Part shown: piece by piece, positions 12,001 through 24,815 of the stretch
Layout of the letters: every line of letters starts with the position of its first letter
Position numbering within the stretch: the first letter of the stretch is position 1
DNA from: Metarhizium brunneum
Lineage: Eukaryota > Ascomycota > Sordariomycetes > Hypocreales > Clavicipitaceae
Length of the DNA: 64,000 nt
Reading direction: 5' to 3'
Assembly: GCF_013426205.1 (NCBI RefSeq)
Contig: NC_089423.1
Span: 4,092,001-4,156,000, forward strand
The notes under the pieces: model-generated
Told to the model about the DNA's origin: nothing
Seen by the model: only the letters and a program-made list of their open reading frames with translations
Database searches by the model: none
Program-made: the position numbers and the translations under genes

Positions 12001-15000
12001 GCAGGGTGGTGCAATTCACCATTTCCATCGACGTTGCGGTTCCTCAACGTGGTCAATCCTTTCTGCAATTGGGTCGCCTCGGTGGGTCGCTCCGCTGGTA
12101 ACCTGCAACGTCGAGAAACAAGATAGATTCTATGTAATTACACTACATAGCTTTGAAAACCGGCAACCATTATATAAATAAAAAAATTGATTGACGAATC
12201 GGCTGCACTTGCACTAGTCTCAAGACTCTGTTTTCAGCCACCCTTCACGCCGTCCCAGGGCCACGGTGCACCTGACGTCGTCCCACATTCAATCTTCTCT
12301 CCTTTGGGGGGGGGGGCGCCCCTTTGCACCTCGCCTGCTTTTTCCAAGTCTCCAGTTCCTCGTGTGACGAAACTCCATCTTCGCTTTACGCCGTGTACAA
12401 CCACCATGCACACATTCTTACCTGCACGCTTCCCTCATGCAGACCAAGACTTGCTCCTTGGGCCCTGAACTTGAGCTACCAGACTCTTTTTTCACACCCC
12501 CCTCCTTCTCCCTTTCCCCTTCCCCCCTTTCCCGTCCCGTAGCATCCTGGCATCCGAGCAAGGCCAATCGGGCACCCGCACGACTCTCGTTTTGCGTATA
12601 GCCTCGTTACACAACCTCGTGCTAGTTCCCGCGTTGCTTCCAAAACCGGACATCTGGACCTCCCCGATATTGCTGGCCAGCCCGGCAACATTGCCAACCA
12701 TTGGCTACCTACCTGTTGGTTCCGTGGCCTTGGACTCGACTAGTAGTATGTAGTACCTATGTCTAAGTTTGGACCCCAGAGCGCACTTGGACGCACCTAC
12801 CACCAGCCATTGACGTGATCTCAATCAAGCTGACAAGTCTGGTACCTTGCTGCTGTACGTACATATGTACTCCGTGGGGGTACGTCTTAGGTACTTTACG
12901 CAGTAGAAGTGCCTGGCAGAAGAAGTCAGTAAGTACGCAAGAGCCTCGAAAGCAATACACAACCGCCTCGACCTGTCGGGTGCAAGTGCAAGAGTGCAAC
13001 TCGGCATCCATCGGCGCCGTCACGCAGGATATATCCCCAAAGACCAGATGCCGTCATGGCTGACACTCTGCCCCGAGCACACCCTCCCTGCTCACCCAGG
13101 TCCGTATCGCCGTACTACCTGCTCTTCGCGTGTAACCACCATCGTCACCCTGCTGTCTTGCAGACCACCCGTCACACGAACAATCTCCCTCCCTCCGCCT
13201 CGTGGCCTTTTCCTCCGCCCACCGTCGCGGTGTCATGCACACGCCTCTTTGCTTTCCCTGACTGGGATGCCTGCCCCCTTCCAAAAGCTGTCAGTCGGGC
13301 GGATTTGCCCCTTCAGGCCAAGCAAAGTACGTGCCTAGGTACCTAGGTAGATAAATGGCCAGTGAGCACCATACACGGCGTGGCAGAAACAGACGCGGCT
13401 GGTGGTGTTTATTTCTGAGCATTTGATTTTTTTTTGACTTTTTAATTTTAATTTTTTTTCGTATCACGTCAACCTGATTGTCAGACGACCAGTGGGCCCC
13501 CCCCAAAAGCCTCTTCTCCTTGTGACACCACGACCGCTGCCCTGGGACCTGAGATCGATCTACTAATATGAATCACGGGACATGGTTGCGTCGTCACCGC
13601 AGCCGCGTGGGGTGGCCTGCTTTTGGTCTTCCGAAACTCCCCAGTGCCAAGGAGGTGGATCGCGAAGACCGACGACGATGACAACAATGACAACCACCAC
13701 CACCCTGCCATATACTCCTTGAATCCACCGCCACTCGCAAACTAGCTTCTGACTGCCGTCGTCATCTCGGTCAAATTTCCCTGCAGCTCACTCGCTGTGC
13801 ATTGGACAGCTAGCCGGACGACGCAAACGACGCGCGTGCTTCTCTCATGTTTATTTTTACAGAGACGAATTTGCATGTAACCTCGGTGTCATGACATGCA
13901 TTCTTCATCACAAGCTACCCCAGCACGTACCAAGTGTAGGAGCGTCTCTGAAAAATGTATATTTGTACGCTCTTTTTAGTGAAAAACATTAGTTTGCAAT
14001 TATGAACATGTCCATCTCGTCTTCGCTTCTGCTCCATCCCGCACTACCATCATATATCTCGGTGCGTTTTCGTCCAACGTGATTCCTGTACTTCTGGCAT
14101 TGCCATTATAGTAGCAAATACATGGGGAACAGGCTGCCACCTCTTCCTCTTCTTCTTCTCTCTGTCTCTTTTCTCTTTCTCTTATTCCGCCACTTCATTA
14201 AGGTCAACGTCATCATCGGTCTAAAAACCGGGTATTGCACCATCATCGTTAGTCCTCTGCGTCAGAGTCTGTGTCGGCACGCATTACTTCATCTTCTTAT
14301 AAAGACTCTCCTCCCAGAATTGCCTTGCGGCACAGAAGGTATACCCTCCACAAAAGAAGAGGTTCGCTTCATCACGCCATCTTTTCATATCCTAACATCC
14401 CTAATGCGCCAGGTAATCAAATTGACCACCGTAGTCTCGTGAAATAATGCCCTCTACCTCCCATGCACCATAAAACAATGCAAAAGTGAACTCAACCTTT
14501 CTCCATCCGCCCACCCAGCCATTTCCCCAGGAAATAATCGCGAAAATCAAAAGTTGCGTCATGGCGAATGAGAAAACCAATCAACGTCATACTAATGGGA
14601 GAAAATGGGCAAGTACCATAAAAGTAAGAAATAAGAAAACAAAAAACACTAAAGAAAAGTATGCAATAAGAAAACGGTTAAAAAGAATTCAATAAGGGAC
14701 AAACTCCAACCATTATGGAAGGCTGAAAGCCTCTTGAGGCTAAATATATGTGTGTGTCCAAAGACAAACCATGAGAGCTCTTCACCCCAATACAAAACGT
14801 ACAACAGTCGAGAGTCCTGTTGAGGGTATATCCGACCCGTCCGCCCTTTTCTTCGAAAAATCTGAACGCCGAGAGCCGCTCCACCGCCATTGCTTGAACT
14901 GGTGTCCTCCTACGGAGGCAACTAGGCCAAGGAGAGAGTTCCCCGCCAATCATGGCAATTATGAGTTGAGAGAAATATGCGGATTCGTACAGTGGCCCAG

Positions 15001-15079
15001 TATTTTACAAGTCATGATTCCGGTCTGTTGGTACCCCAGGTAACAGCCACTTGCCTTCGGTCACCAAGAACACGCCACC
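9006..15079. other. 6 kb intergenic stretch between AAR2 and CON7, no gene seen
   Basis: No open frame here resembles a known protein and none exceeds about 115 codons. The DNA holds homopolymers (T run near 9520, T-rich patch near 13430-13460), CT-rich stretches (12480-12540 and 14140-14200) and CCTAGGTA-type palindromes at about 9283, 10941 and 13333-13350. The part next to 15080 is probably CON7 3' UTR. Non-coding transcripts cannot be excluded. Confidence 0.5.
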
Positions 15080-16560
15080 CTAATGACTTCCAGGAGGGCC
15101 GCCATTAGCTGCGAGTGCATGTCAGTATCCCTCCCGATTTTAATCCCACGTCATCATTTTCGACTTACACTGGTTGTACATGCTTTGGGTAGGCTGGCCG
15201 TATGGCGAATGAGGCTGGTAGTTTGGGTACATGTGGCCGGCACCATAGTCTGCAAGCTGCTGTTGGGGGACTGCTCCTGACGGAGGAGCTGGATACTGAT
15301 TTGGTTGATAACCAATAGGAGGCAGCTGAACAGGTCGAGAGCCTGGGTAGGTTGAAGTTGGAGGAACATCAGGGCCTTGGTCTGGTCCACCGTTGTGCGC
15401 TTGTGCGGCGGCAGCAGCGGCACGGTGTCGCTCTTCCTCAGCCTTGCGCTGTGCCTCTTCCTCCTTCTTGCGCTGTTTCCATTCCTTGCGGATCTCCTTG
15501 AATTCTGAAAAGGAAAGGTTAGCATGCAAGCCAGTCAGGTTGGTTGTAGGCCAAAGTACCTTCAGGGGTTCGTTTCTGCCCGTGGGATTGCATGGTGACG
15601 TGAGCATTCAAGTGGTTCAGCGTGCCGTAAGCCTTTTCGCAGCCATTCCAACCACACTTGTACATGCGCTCAATCTCTTCATATCGTCGGCGGGGGCGCT
15701 TGTGCTGCTGCGCTCCAGGAATTGGCACAAACGAGTAAACCTCAAAAGCCAGTCATGTTAGCCATATGTGACATAGATTACGTTGCCTGGCGGTCCTTTC
15801 CGAAAAGGGGCGGGCTGGAGGCTAATCCATTGCTGCGCTGTGCTGTGGCGAGGGGCCAAAAATAGAGTTCAACACTATATTCGGTGACGACTCGATCGCA
15901 GCCACGCCAAGTTCTTTTCCAGACTAGGCGACCAACATCGCGGAGGAAGCCATGCAAAAGTTGTTCCATTCTAAAACTTACCTGATTTGGCCTTTGTTGA
16001 GCCTGCTGTGAGGCCTGAGAGGGCGAGTACACAGGGTGCCCAGACGCAATTTGACTATGCTGAGAGTAACCCGTCCAGTCGGGACGAGGCTGCGCGTATA
16101 TGCCACTGTTTGCATGGGAGTAATTGTGCGTCATGTCTGGATTTGCAGCGTATGGTGAATGTTGGCCGTAAGGGTAAGTCGGGCTAGGTGCCGCAATGGA
16201 CGGGTCTATAGGCACTCCGGTGTCAGAATGAACGGTATGGGCTTGATGGTTTCGCCCATCCTGCTGGGTAAATGACGGACTGTTTTGTTGCTGCGCCATA
16301 CCTCCGCTGCCGGTGCCGGTCGCTGGATGGTATGAACGCTGGATATGCTCCTGGAAGGTGCCTGATCGCGAGGACTGAGGGTACACGCCGTACTCAGACG
16401 TAGGTGTCGCCGAGGTCGGATAGCTGACTTCTTGCTTGACGGGATACTGCGCACCTGACGCGTGATCTGCAGCCGAGCCTTCAGAATGATTGTCGCCGAA
16501 GCTGCTTGGGTAGGGCGAGGGCAAACCTGTCTGCGAGTAGTCGTGAACAGGTCGGTCCAT
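15080..16560 (-). CDS. CON7: CON7-like C2H2 zinc-finger transcription factor
   Basis: Four exons in transcript order, 15982-16560, 15560-15740, 15169-15504 and 15080-15108, give 374 residues. The first half is Gln/Ser/Tyr/Pro-rich and probably an activation region. Exon 2 carries a basic patch (KRPRRR) and a single finger, C222-x4-C227-x12-H240-x5-H246, in the context YKCGWNGCEKAYGTLNHLNA. It is followed by a charged helix (EFKEIRKEWKQRKKEEEAQ) and a Pro/Gln/Tyr-rich tail ending SNGGPPGSH. That finger-plus-helix block is the CON7 hallmark. In Magnaporthe, Con7 controls conidium shape and infection genes, and Fusarium has a homologue; the role here is inferred. 16560 is the first in-frame ATG, although the frame stays open upstream. 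The gene stands alone between 6 kb and 18 kb of gene-poor DNA. Confidence 0.9.
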
Positions 16561-17299
16561 AGAGGTACGACTAGTCCGGAGGTTGCGTAGAGTCGCCAAG
16601 TCAGTCAAGTTCAAGTGCCGCAAAGACGCTCCAAGATGTGCCAATCGGCCAACACCAGACTTGTCTATGCCGGTAGAGAGGGGCGAAAAATAGAGATTTG
16701 CAAAGTAGCAACCGGGAGGGAGCGATTCCGCGAGGCGATGTATAAATCGACGGATGGGCCGTTCACTTTCCGAGTGTCCAGCTGGCGTCTGAGTGAGGAC
16801 GAGATTGACAGCCCAGAAAAAGAAGAGTAAATGTTGCAAGTAGCAAGTTGAAGGACGAAAGAGGGGAGAGTTGATGAGGATAAAAGTGATCCCTGTTCAG
16901 GCGGATATATGGCGTATGTATATACCCCGTGGTGGGTTAGATGACGGTTCCTGGTGGCAGGCTGATGGACAATGGCGGCAGCAGTGCAAGTCCGTAGTTG
17001 TACTGGTACTTGGGGATGGCGCCCGTGCAAGCGGCCAAAATGGAGGTTTATGGTCTATTTTCCAAAGGTTGATTGATGACACCAGGAACAAGACCGAGTA
17101 CTTTTGAGACGGATCTCTGTCGCTGGGGACGGGGGTTCCAAGGATGTTTGCACACAGTCGCCCACGATCAGAGGATAAAGTCGAGGGGCTAAGATGGCTT
17201 TGAACCAGATTGCGGAGCGCGACACTAATATAGTGCAGTATCGATTGTGGACTCTGCCGAGCGCCCAATTCCAACTGAGCCTAGCGCCTGACTCGAGAT

Positions 17300-17338
17300 G
17301 GGACCTGCTGGGACCTGCTAGGACTTTGCTGGGACTGG
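17300..17338. repeat. Imperfect 11-base tandem repeat (GGGACCTGCT-like)
   Basis: GGGACCTGCT occurs twice in succession and is followed by diverged copies (AGGACTTTGCT, GGGACTGG). It lies in non-coding DNA upstream of CON7. Confidence 0.75.
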
Positions 17339-18753
17339 AGGGGGGGTGTGAACGCAACAGATTGTCTTCGGCGATGAACTCTGACCGCAGCAGAGAGTCA
17401 GTCAGGGTGAAAAACAGCCCGAGGTCGACTCGGGAAAATGCGCAAAACCGCTGAGGTGCGCAATTCACGTCAGAAAACCACAGATCGCAGGGCAAGCTTC
17501 GGCCGCAAGGCTTGAGGCTTAAAGCTGGAGGCGCGATGCTTCAGGCGTGAAGCGGGCAGGAGGCCGGGAGGGCACTGGTCTGGTGCGCTTTCCTGTGCGT
17601 CTGTTGCCTAGCTGTTGCAAGTTGCGTGCGTGCGTGCTCGAAAAATGAGAATGTGTGGCAGCGGCCGAGGCAGCGATGATTGTTGTTATTGTTGTGCAGC
17701 AGCGCGATGCGGGACCCGAAGAAATTTGATACGGTCTGGTGCGCTGGCGAGGCAAAAATAATGAACAACGGGGGACCTTGAGTAATGAAGAAGACAAGCG
17801 GAGCAATTGGGCGCGGCCCTCGGAGCTTGTGCACCAGAGGCTGCTTGGGATAAGACAGGACAAGAAGACGGTGGGCCGACTCCAGATAGTACTCAGTCAG
17901 CGACCCGACGGCAAATGCTCAAGGGCAAGCAAGTGACGGGCAAATTATGCTGGTGCCAATCAAAGACACGGCCTCAACCAGACACGGCGTGCAAGCACGG
18001 GATGCGCGCTCTTGAGGCCTCGCGCAGACAGGATGGACGGACACAAGAGTCCTCCTATGCGAGCCAAGTCTGGTGTTACGGCTCCGTGTCTCCAAGAAAA
18101 TTAAGTCAACTGTGAATCGATGATAACACGGGCAGGCGAGAATTTTGAATGCAGAGGTCAATCAATGCATTTGTAATGGATGGCAAAGAGAGAGAGAAAT
18201 CGGGCGGCCGACTTGGCAGAGGCAACGATTACATGTACGGGCCGACGACAGATGCAGGCTGCGAAGGGCTGGACCACCAAACACATCAAACATGAACAGC
18301 ACATGAACATCATGTCGGGGCCACGGAAAACCACGACAGACAGACGTGGGGGAACCACACAATCAGAACAACGGATGGAACCCAGTGATTGGGACCAGCG
18401 GGAGGACTCTGGAGTGGTGGGCTTTTCGTCTCTCGTGGGATTTGCCTATTACACAATACTGCTCCGTTCGAGATGGAAGCAGCGGTATTGTGTGTGGACA
18501 GGGGAGGGGGTGTGAGGCGAAAAATCGGGTTATTTCCGTCGTAGCGCGAACCTGATGAGAGGCAGAGAAGATGCAAATGGCACTTGATGGCGATCCGGCG
18601 AGCTGGACGAGGCACGCGGGTTGGCACGCTACGAAAAGAGAAGCTGGCTCAATCCGGAACATGCTACAAATCAGTGGGTGATGAGTGACGCCGTTTATTC
18701 AGTGACCTTTATGTTGTTGATGATGTGTATGATGAATGTTGATGACGATGGCC

Positions 18754-18780
18754 ATCATGATGATGATGATGATGATGATA
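18754..18780. repeat. ATG/ATC trinucleotide microsatellite
   Basis: An almost pure run of ATG triplets after CCATC. A neighbouring GTTGCTGTTGCTGCTGCTG stretch near 18797 adds a second trinucleotide repeat. Confidence 0.9.
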
Positions 18781-19300
18781 TGCTATTGGTGTTGTCTGTT
18801 GCTGTTGCTGCTGCTGCGGATACTATAGAAGGAAAGCCATGATGACGGTGATGACAATGGAAGGTGAGGTCAAGGCGGTGGCAGCCAAAATTAATGCGGC
18901 CGGTATTCGTGGGCGCGGTGTAAACCACAAGCGCGAGATCTTCAGCCCTGCTTGGTCATTTGTCACTGTCTCGAGGCCCTCTGGGATATGTATGGAACCA
19001 ATGAATGACTCGGTCAGTCGTTCAACAATGACATCAGCTAGAGGGTAAAGTAAAGAAAAAACAAGGAAGAGGTAGGGAGGCGGCGTATCAGGAAGAATGC
19101 AAAAAGGAAAGAGAAAAAAACTTCGCCGAGAAGGAAAAATCAAGACAGAGCAAGACCTGCATCCTCAATGCGACTGGTGACTGACTGGTGACTGTTCCAG
19201 ACGGGGACACCGATGAGGCGATAGAGGAGGTGAGGTGGACGGTAGCAACCTTGACTTGACAACATTGAAGATCTGGTCAGGTGCTGCCGGAGGAGCAAGA

Positions 19301-19327
19301 GCCCTGTGAGCCCTGTGAGCCCTGTGA
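19301..19327. repeat. Three perfect GCCCTGTGA repeats
   Basis: Three head-to-tail 9-base copies at 19301, 19310 and 19319, in non-coding DNA. Confidence 0.95.
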
Positions 19328-19549
19328 GGTCTCTGTAGCCTTCAACCCCGGAGCACTGAAAGGGCTTGCAGTGCATGGTGCCAGCGCTCACAGAACGCTC
19401 GCGTGGGGGTGGTTGCAGTGATCCAACGGGGTGGGCGCACAAAGAGGATGGTGGGGCCAGCTGGGGCCAGCAACAACAGAGACCCTCAGTGTCCGCTCTT
19501 GCTGAGTGCTGATTCCTGGGAGAAATATCATTGATTAGTTTCCTGCCCC

Positions 19550-19600
19550 CCTGTGGCTCTGTGGCTCTTGTGGCTCCCTGTGGCTCCCTGTGGTTCCCTG
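19550..19600. repeat. Tandem CTGTGGCTCC repeat
   Basis: About five copies of a 9-11-base unit built on TGTGGCTCCC, including CTGTGGCTCC twice in succession and a diverged last copy (TGTGGTTCCC). Confidence 0.9.
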
Positions 19601-20480
19601 CTCACGGAGCCAGACGAGCCAGGATGGCCGGCCCCTGCACCCCTGTAACTACCTACCTAGGTACCCAAGCACCTACGATACGACCAGACAGCCATACTCA
19701 AGTGCTACGTTGACCTAATACCATTGTACAGCCATACAACCCTTCTACCAGTCTGCTGGCTTCTGGGAGGTCAACTGCACATGTGGTCCTGTGACATTTT
19801 GGAGTCCCCCCGGCCGGCTTCAGCAAAGCCCGACAACATTGTGGCGGAGGGGCGTACAGGGTGCTCAGGTGCTTCGAGCAATCGCTCTCCACCCATTTGA
19901 TCGAGTGTTGCTCTCTTCCTCCCTCCTGAGTCGATATCGACCGGGCCTTGGGCGTTGCTGCAACGTGCGCGAGTGGCTGCATAGCTCGTTCTTTTACCAT
20001 CATGTCCGTGCCGAAATTGTGGCAATTCTCAGACTGCAGGCCGTGTCCGCTGGCTGACCACTATTACAGCCCTTTTCTGGTATTAAACTTTTTTGTTTTC
20101 TGGCCTGCCGGGGTGGGCGACTCAATCATTGACCAGGGACGGGAGAAATATCATACTACTGGCAAAACGTTGATTTTGACGCTGCTGCGAGCGTGTCATA
20201 TCTCCAAGCTGCTATGCGTGTTGGCGTCCATGTATCGATACTTGTCAAGCCGCATTCCTTCATCCCCAATCAAGTGACGTTCAATTCAGACCCTCGCGAG
20301 AAAGCTGGAATGGACAAGTAATCGGTATTTCGGTTTGTGGGTATCCCCAGTGATACAATAAGGCAGCCAGAGCGACAAAGAAAAACGTGGATGAAGATGT
20401 CCGAACTCCTGGTCTGCCCTAGACAGTGTCAAGTGCTCTTATAAGAACTGGGGGCACTGGGCCAGCTCCGTATTACAGTG

Positions 20481-20556
20481 GATATACATACATACCTACC
20501 TATGTATAATGTTATATGTATGTATGTATATACAACATACATACTCCGTACATACG
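20481..20556. repeat. TACA/TGTA-rich imperfect palindrome cluster
   Basis: The stretch is built of TACATACC, TATGTATA, GTATGTATGTA and CATACATACTCC words, so the left half is roughly complementary to the right half. It contains one exact TACTCCGTA at 20542. Confidence 0.7.
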
Positions 20557-21115
20557 TTCAAGATGTATGTACTCTCTCCGTCGGAGCCGATTGCCCCGCG
20601 ACCAGGGTTTTTTTATCCGCCGCGTTCGCACCTACAGACAACTTTGGAAGCTGAGACTTCAAAAGGTCTTGGCCACTGAAGTGGATTCTTGTTTTGCAGT
20701 GATAGCCGCCTGAAAAGAAACCCGTTATGCCTGGGGACACTTGGGTGAATACCTCTCATACCTCATATGATATGCCAACTCCAACGCCGGACAATCCGGT
20801 CTGTCTTTGTAAGGCGGCGCCATGCGGACGGACGTCTTCTAACCTTCCTCCTTCTTGAAAAGCAATGATGGCATTGAAGAAGATGAATATACGCCAAGCG
20901 GAATCTCGATGGCATGGTTAATCAAAGACCAGTCCAACCCGCCAGGCCTCCCTCTATACAATACATTCGCTTCTCAGTCTGGGAGCTCGCGGCGAAGGAC
21001 AAAATGGAACTCATTCAACACACAACATTGCGCTCCAATCACAGTTATGGTGGCTGGTTCCACCAAAAAGGGAGACTTCAACAGCGAGGGCGCGGGGAGG
21101 GTGCGAGGCTGACTA

Positions 21116-21436
21116 TCACTGGCTGCGGATATCCTTGCGAGCTGGGGTGAGGGTGTGCAGACAGAGAGAGGGGAAGGGGTGGTCATTGTACGGATCGCAG
21201 GGTTTGTATTCAAGGCATCCTGTATCGCCCAGGTTGATGTCGATGTCGTCGTCGGAGTAAATGCCCATAATGGCGAATTTATTCGACTGGGCATTGGACT
21301 GTGGGGGGCGGGCAGGAACCTTGACCGTTGGGCCATATCCCATGTTTCTTGTGCCATTGGCATTTCCTGCCGAATAGACCTGCTGCCTTGTCATTCTCGT
21401 GAACAATGTGAACCCGTCGAGGTACGAAGTATCCAT
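21116..21436 (-). CDS. Possible small protein of 106 residues
   Basis: Not recognised. The ATG at 21436 has a favourable A-rich context (CAAAAATGG) and the frame runs to a TGA at 21116. The middle part (NKFAIMGIYSDDDIDINLGD) reads like a real protein, and codon choice is mixed without obvious repeat content. No signal peptide or membrane segment is seen. It is one of few frames in this gene-poor region that do not look random, but chance is a serious alternative. Confidence 0.3.
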   Translation of the reverse strand: MDTSYLDGFTLFTRMTRQQVYSAGNANGTRNMGYGPTVKVPARPPQSNAQSNKFAIMGIYSDDDIDINLGDTGCLEYKPCDPYNDHPFPSLCLHTLTPARKDIRSQ

Positions 21437-24400
21437 TTTTGCAGTCAGTATTTCGCAGTGAGATGTGAGCGCCGACCGAGATGCTCGTCTTGGCTGCTAA
21501 CGGAAGTGGAAAAGGGGGGGATCCAGCCGTTCAGAAGGACCAAGGGTTGGCTTGGTTACTTCCCCAGAGTTCCAACAACTTGGAGGCAATCAAGCAAGTT
21601 ACCCAGGTAGAGTGCGGTGGTTGAAGACTGTCGACGAAGACGGTCGACGTGGAGAGACAAAGTCTGGCGCCATGATCACCGTGGCCGCGGTCTCGGGCAC
21701 GTTTTGTCTGGTGTTAGGGCCCAGCAGGTCGGTTCACGGGCTCACGCTAGCCTATGTTACACAATCTGAGCCTCTCAACCTCGGTTTGTACTCTTTGCAG
21801 AGAATGGAGTGCCGGAGTACTCTCAACGGACTAATCGTGCCACGTCGTGTTCCTGGATCAGGATTGTGGAGGCGGGTGAAGGGTGAAGGGGCCAGAATGG
21901 TTCCCAAAGCTCTGTGTGATGTAAAGGTCCAACAGCCGCGTGGAAAGCCAATAAAGGCCGGCGAGACGAGACTTGGAGAAAGAAATTCATTGCCGATCCA
22001 TCTGCTGAACGTCTGCAGGACAATCAATGTTTCTCGATTCGAGCCTCCAAGGCAGCCAGGTATTCAGCGACGCGAGTTGCGTCGGGTCTGCTGAGACAGT
22101 CGACAGGAACGCAAAAGTGGGCACTTGCACAATACAATAGGCTCCAGATGTCTGTTCTGTCTCGTGGTCAACGTGTTTGCAATTGGTAAATGGGGTGCGG
22201 TGATCTCAGTGCTCCTTACAGGAACGAGCGGCCAACCGCTGCCCTTCGCTTGAGCAACCTTTTTGATGGTGTCGTGCGTGTCTGGTCTGTCTGGTCTAAG
22301 TTGGTCTTGTCCCGCAGCTGAATTTCTGGGCGATGATCTTCACCATCAACTGAAAAGGGAAAAAAATATGGAACAATAATGAATTAAAAATTAAATGAAA
22401 TAAGGGAGAGACGAGTTGGCCTTTGCCTGCGTCCGCAACGCAACCGCAACCGCAACGGAGATACATACATATTGTAGATAGAGTCCTAGCATCGAACATC
22501 AGTGGGGAGGGATGAGGCCAAAGTGCTGATGGCATGCCAAGCTCAGGCGAGCCACACGACTATCTCTCTCCTAATTGTTGCCGTCATATGTTGTTTTCAT
22601 CTGCCAGATGGAGGCCAAGAGCGCGAGACTGTGCCATGGTGCCGTGATGGTGCCGTGATGGACAAACAGCCGCCACAGCGTCGACATGCATGCATAAGAT
22701 GTGTGCAGGTGTCCACCCAAGACACGACGTGCACATGTGTGCCCTCCCCTCTTTCTTCCAGATGTCCCCACGGCGCTCCGTCAGGGCGGCCCAGAGAGAC
22801 GTGCAGAGCTGCAAGCCAGGGTCAGCCACTTTTAGCAACACCCAAATTGCTCCAGGGCATCCACCGTCTCCAACCCACAACGCACCAGCCCAGTATCACA
22901 TCACGTCAGGAAGAACAGACGAAAGATTGATGTGCCTTAGCCTGCAGAGCCAGAAGAACGACTAGGAGATTAAGATGTCGGGAGTCATCCGGAAGCGCGT
23001 TGACGGCAAGCCCACCTTGATTGATTCAGCCAGTTTAGACTTGCTGCTAGTCGAAAGACGAAAAGGATCACGTCCAGTGGCATCCGCGTCCTGTATAGTG
23101 ACCTCCACCAGAGTTTCGAAAACGAAAAAGGAAAAAAAGGGCGAGGTGCCCATGCCCGTGTCCGTGATATGCAGAGATGACGATTTGTTGTAGTAATTCT
23201 CACTGCGTTGTTATCGACAGGTTTGCGGCGGGCAAGGCGGCACCTCAACAAACACCTGCCCATGTCAGCATGTGTGAGGAGCTGATTGCGTCCATGTCCA
23301 GATGTCAGGTCAGCAATCAACAACGGGCCAAGTGGGTCACGCCGGTGGTTGCGGTCTGCAAAGTTCCGTATTGTAGTTATGTGTCCAGCTAACCAGGGGT
23401 CGCCAGAGAAACTCGGACGCTCTCGACGAAACCGTATTAGTATAGCACAGACAATGAACTTGTCAGATGGCCAAGTGCATGCCCATGTCGGCCGAGGGCT
23501 CTTTACGCGATATCCGGCCTTCCACGATGATATCCACGATTCCTGGCTAAACTACCTCAAGCCACTTCCTGGGGTCAAGGCCAGACACTCTCAGCCCTTC
23601 ATATAGTATTACTATGAGCAAGTACGGAGTATCACGCTGGATGTCCACCCAGCATCCCTGTTCTATAGTAACCATGCTCCCCTCCCCCCCTCTCTCTCCC
23701 CGGCTGCATCCCATCGCGACCTTGAGGATTGTCCAAAACAAGAACATGAGTGGTTTCAGTGCTGGGTTCTCTTCCTCGCCTGCCTCAGGGTTGCCGCCGC
23801 ATGGGCGACATTTGTGCGCCATTCCTGGACTAGGTTCAAGCCGTACTAATAGTCTGCAGATGCGATTCCAATACTCAGAATGCCCCATAATTCAGATCAG
23901 CATCTCATGGTCAAGGCGGAGAGTTTGGATATCAAACAGACCTATGGTCGAACAGTTGATGAATAGACACAGGAAACAGAGAAGCTCTTGTGCATGTAGC
24001 CTTCAACCGATGGAAAATTGCTTGTAGATGGGGAAAATGCAGCATCGGTGCTTTGACCAAGAAACTGGAACAAATTTGAACGAGGCCGGGGCAAAAATGG
24101 GCGACTGTGTGGTGTGAGATGTCGCGCGTATTCTGAAATATATCCGGCAGAAATGTTGATGTCGCAACCGCACACATGGCACTCGATGCCGCGCTCGTAG
24201 TCTTGGACCATTTCTTGAGCTCGGACGCTTTTCGAACTCGTATATCGTAGGGCCGGCGCGATGGTTGATGCTGAGGTCGCAGTTGAGAACAAACAATACC
24301 ATTATGTTCCTGCCGTGGATGTCTTGATGATGTTCGAGGCACCCCTTGTGGACAAGCACCAGACATTCTCACCATACCGCGTTGCGCCAAAACGTTCCAA

Positions 24401-24459
24401 TGTTAAGTCGGATCGATCGCTCAGACAGCCCCACCACAAAGCCAGTGCCATCTTTGCAC

Positions 24460-24478
24460 TACATACATACATACATAG
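24460..24478. repeat. CATA tetranucleotide microsatellite
   Basis: About four and a half TACA/CATA units in a row, followed at 24488 by an exact TACTCCGTA. Confidence 0.85.
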
Positions 24479-24773
24479 CTTGCCACATACTCCGTACCGC
24501 GTACCTCATACCACAGAATCTTCCAACCCCCAGTTGGTAGTACTCGTTCCGTACAGCAGCCACATGAGTGCCTCTGTCGGGTCGACGGACGGGGCCTGGT
24601 TGACCTCTTCTTTTTGTCAGGTCTATGTATGTATAATTCATTAGCCTCCACACCTTATCCATGTCGCTCTTCGAGGAGTCACCCACCCTAAAACACAATG
24701 TCTTGATTTCCCCGGCGCGGCGACGTGCAAGTTCTCTTCGTGGTGCTTGTGCACTTGAGACATGAATGAAAAC

Positions 24774-24815
24774 AAAAAAGAAAAAGAAAAGAAGAAAAGA
24801 AAAGAAAAGAAACCA
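24774..24815. repeat. AAAAG purine tract
   Basis: Some 40 bases of only A and G on the + strand, mostly AAAAG units. It is likely a simple repeat with no coding content. Confidence 0.85.

Larger units (their letters stand above)
16561..20480. other. Upstream of CON7: leader and promoter region, no other gene seen
   Basis: This probably contains the CON7 leader and promoter, but no transcript boundary can be read from sequence. It holds GGGACCTGCT repeats near 17300, an (ATG)n microsatellite near 18754, GCCCTGTGA triplets near 19301 and TGTGGCTCCC repeats near 19550. Open frames are short or low-complexity. Confidence 0.45.

Noticed and set aside
16561..16839. An N-terminal extension of CON7 in the open frame upstream of 16560
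   Set aside because: The frame contains no ATG upstream of 16560, so it is more likely leader sequence.
21552..22094. A 180-codon plus-strand frame
   Set aside because: The translation has no conserved wording or domain pattern, overlaps other open frames and lies in a gene-poor region; chance is likely.
23932..24390. Three overlapping minus-strand frames, one with an ECHVCGCDI cysteine cluster
   Set aside because: All three minus frames are open at once, which indicates a stop-poor stretch rather than a gene, and the cysteine spacing does not complete a known finger.
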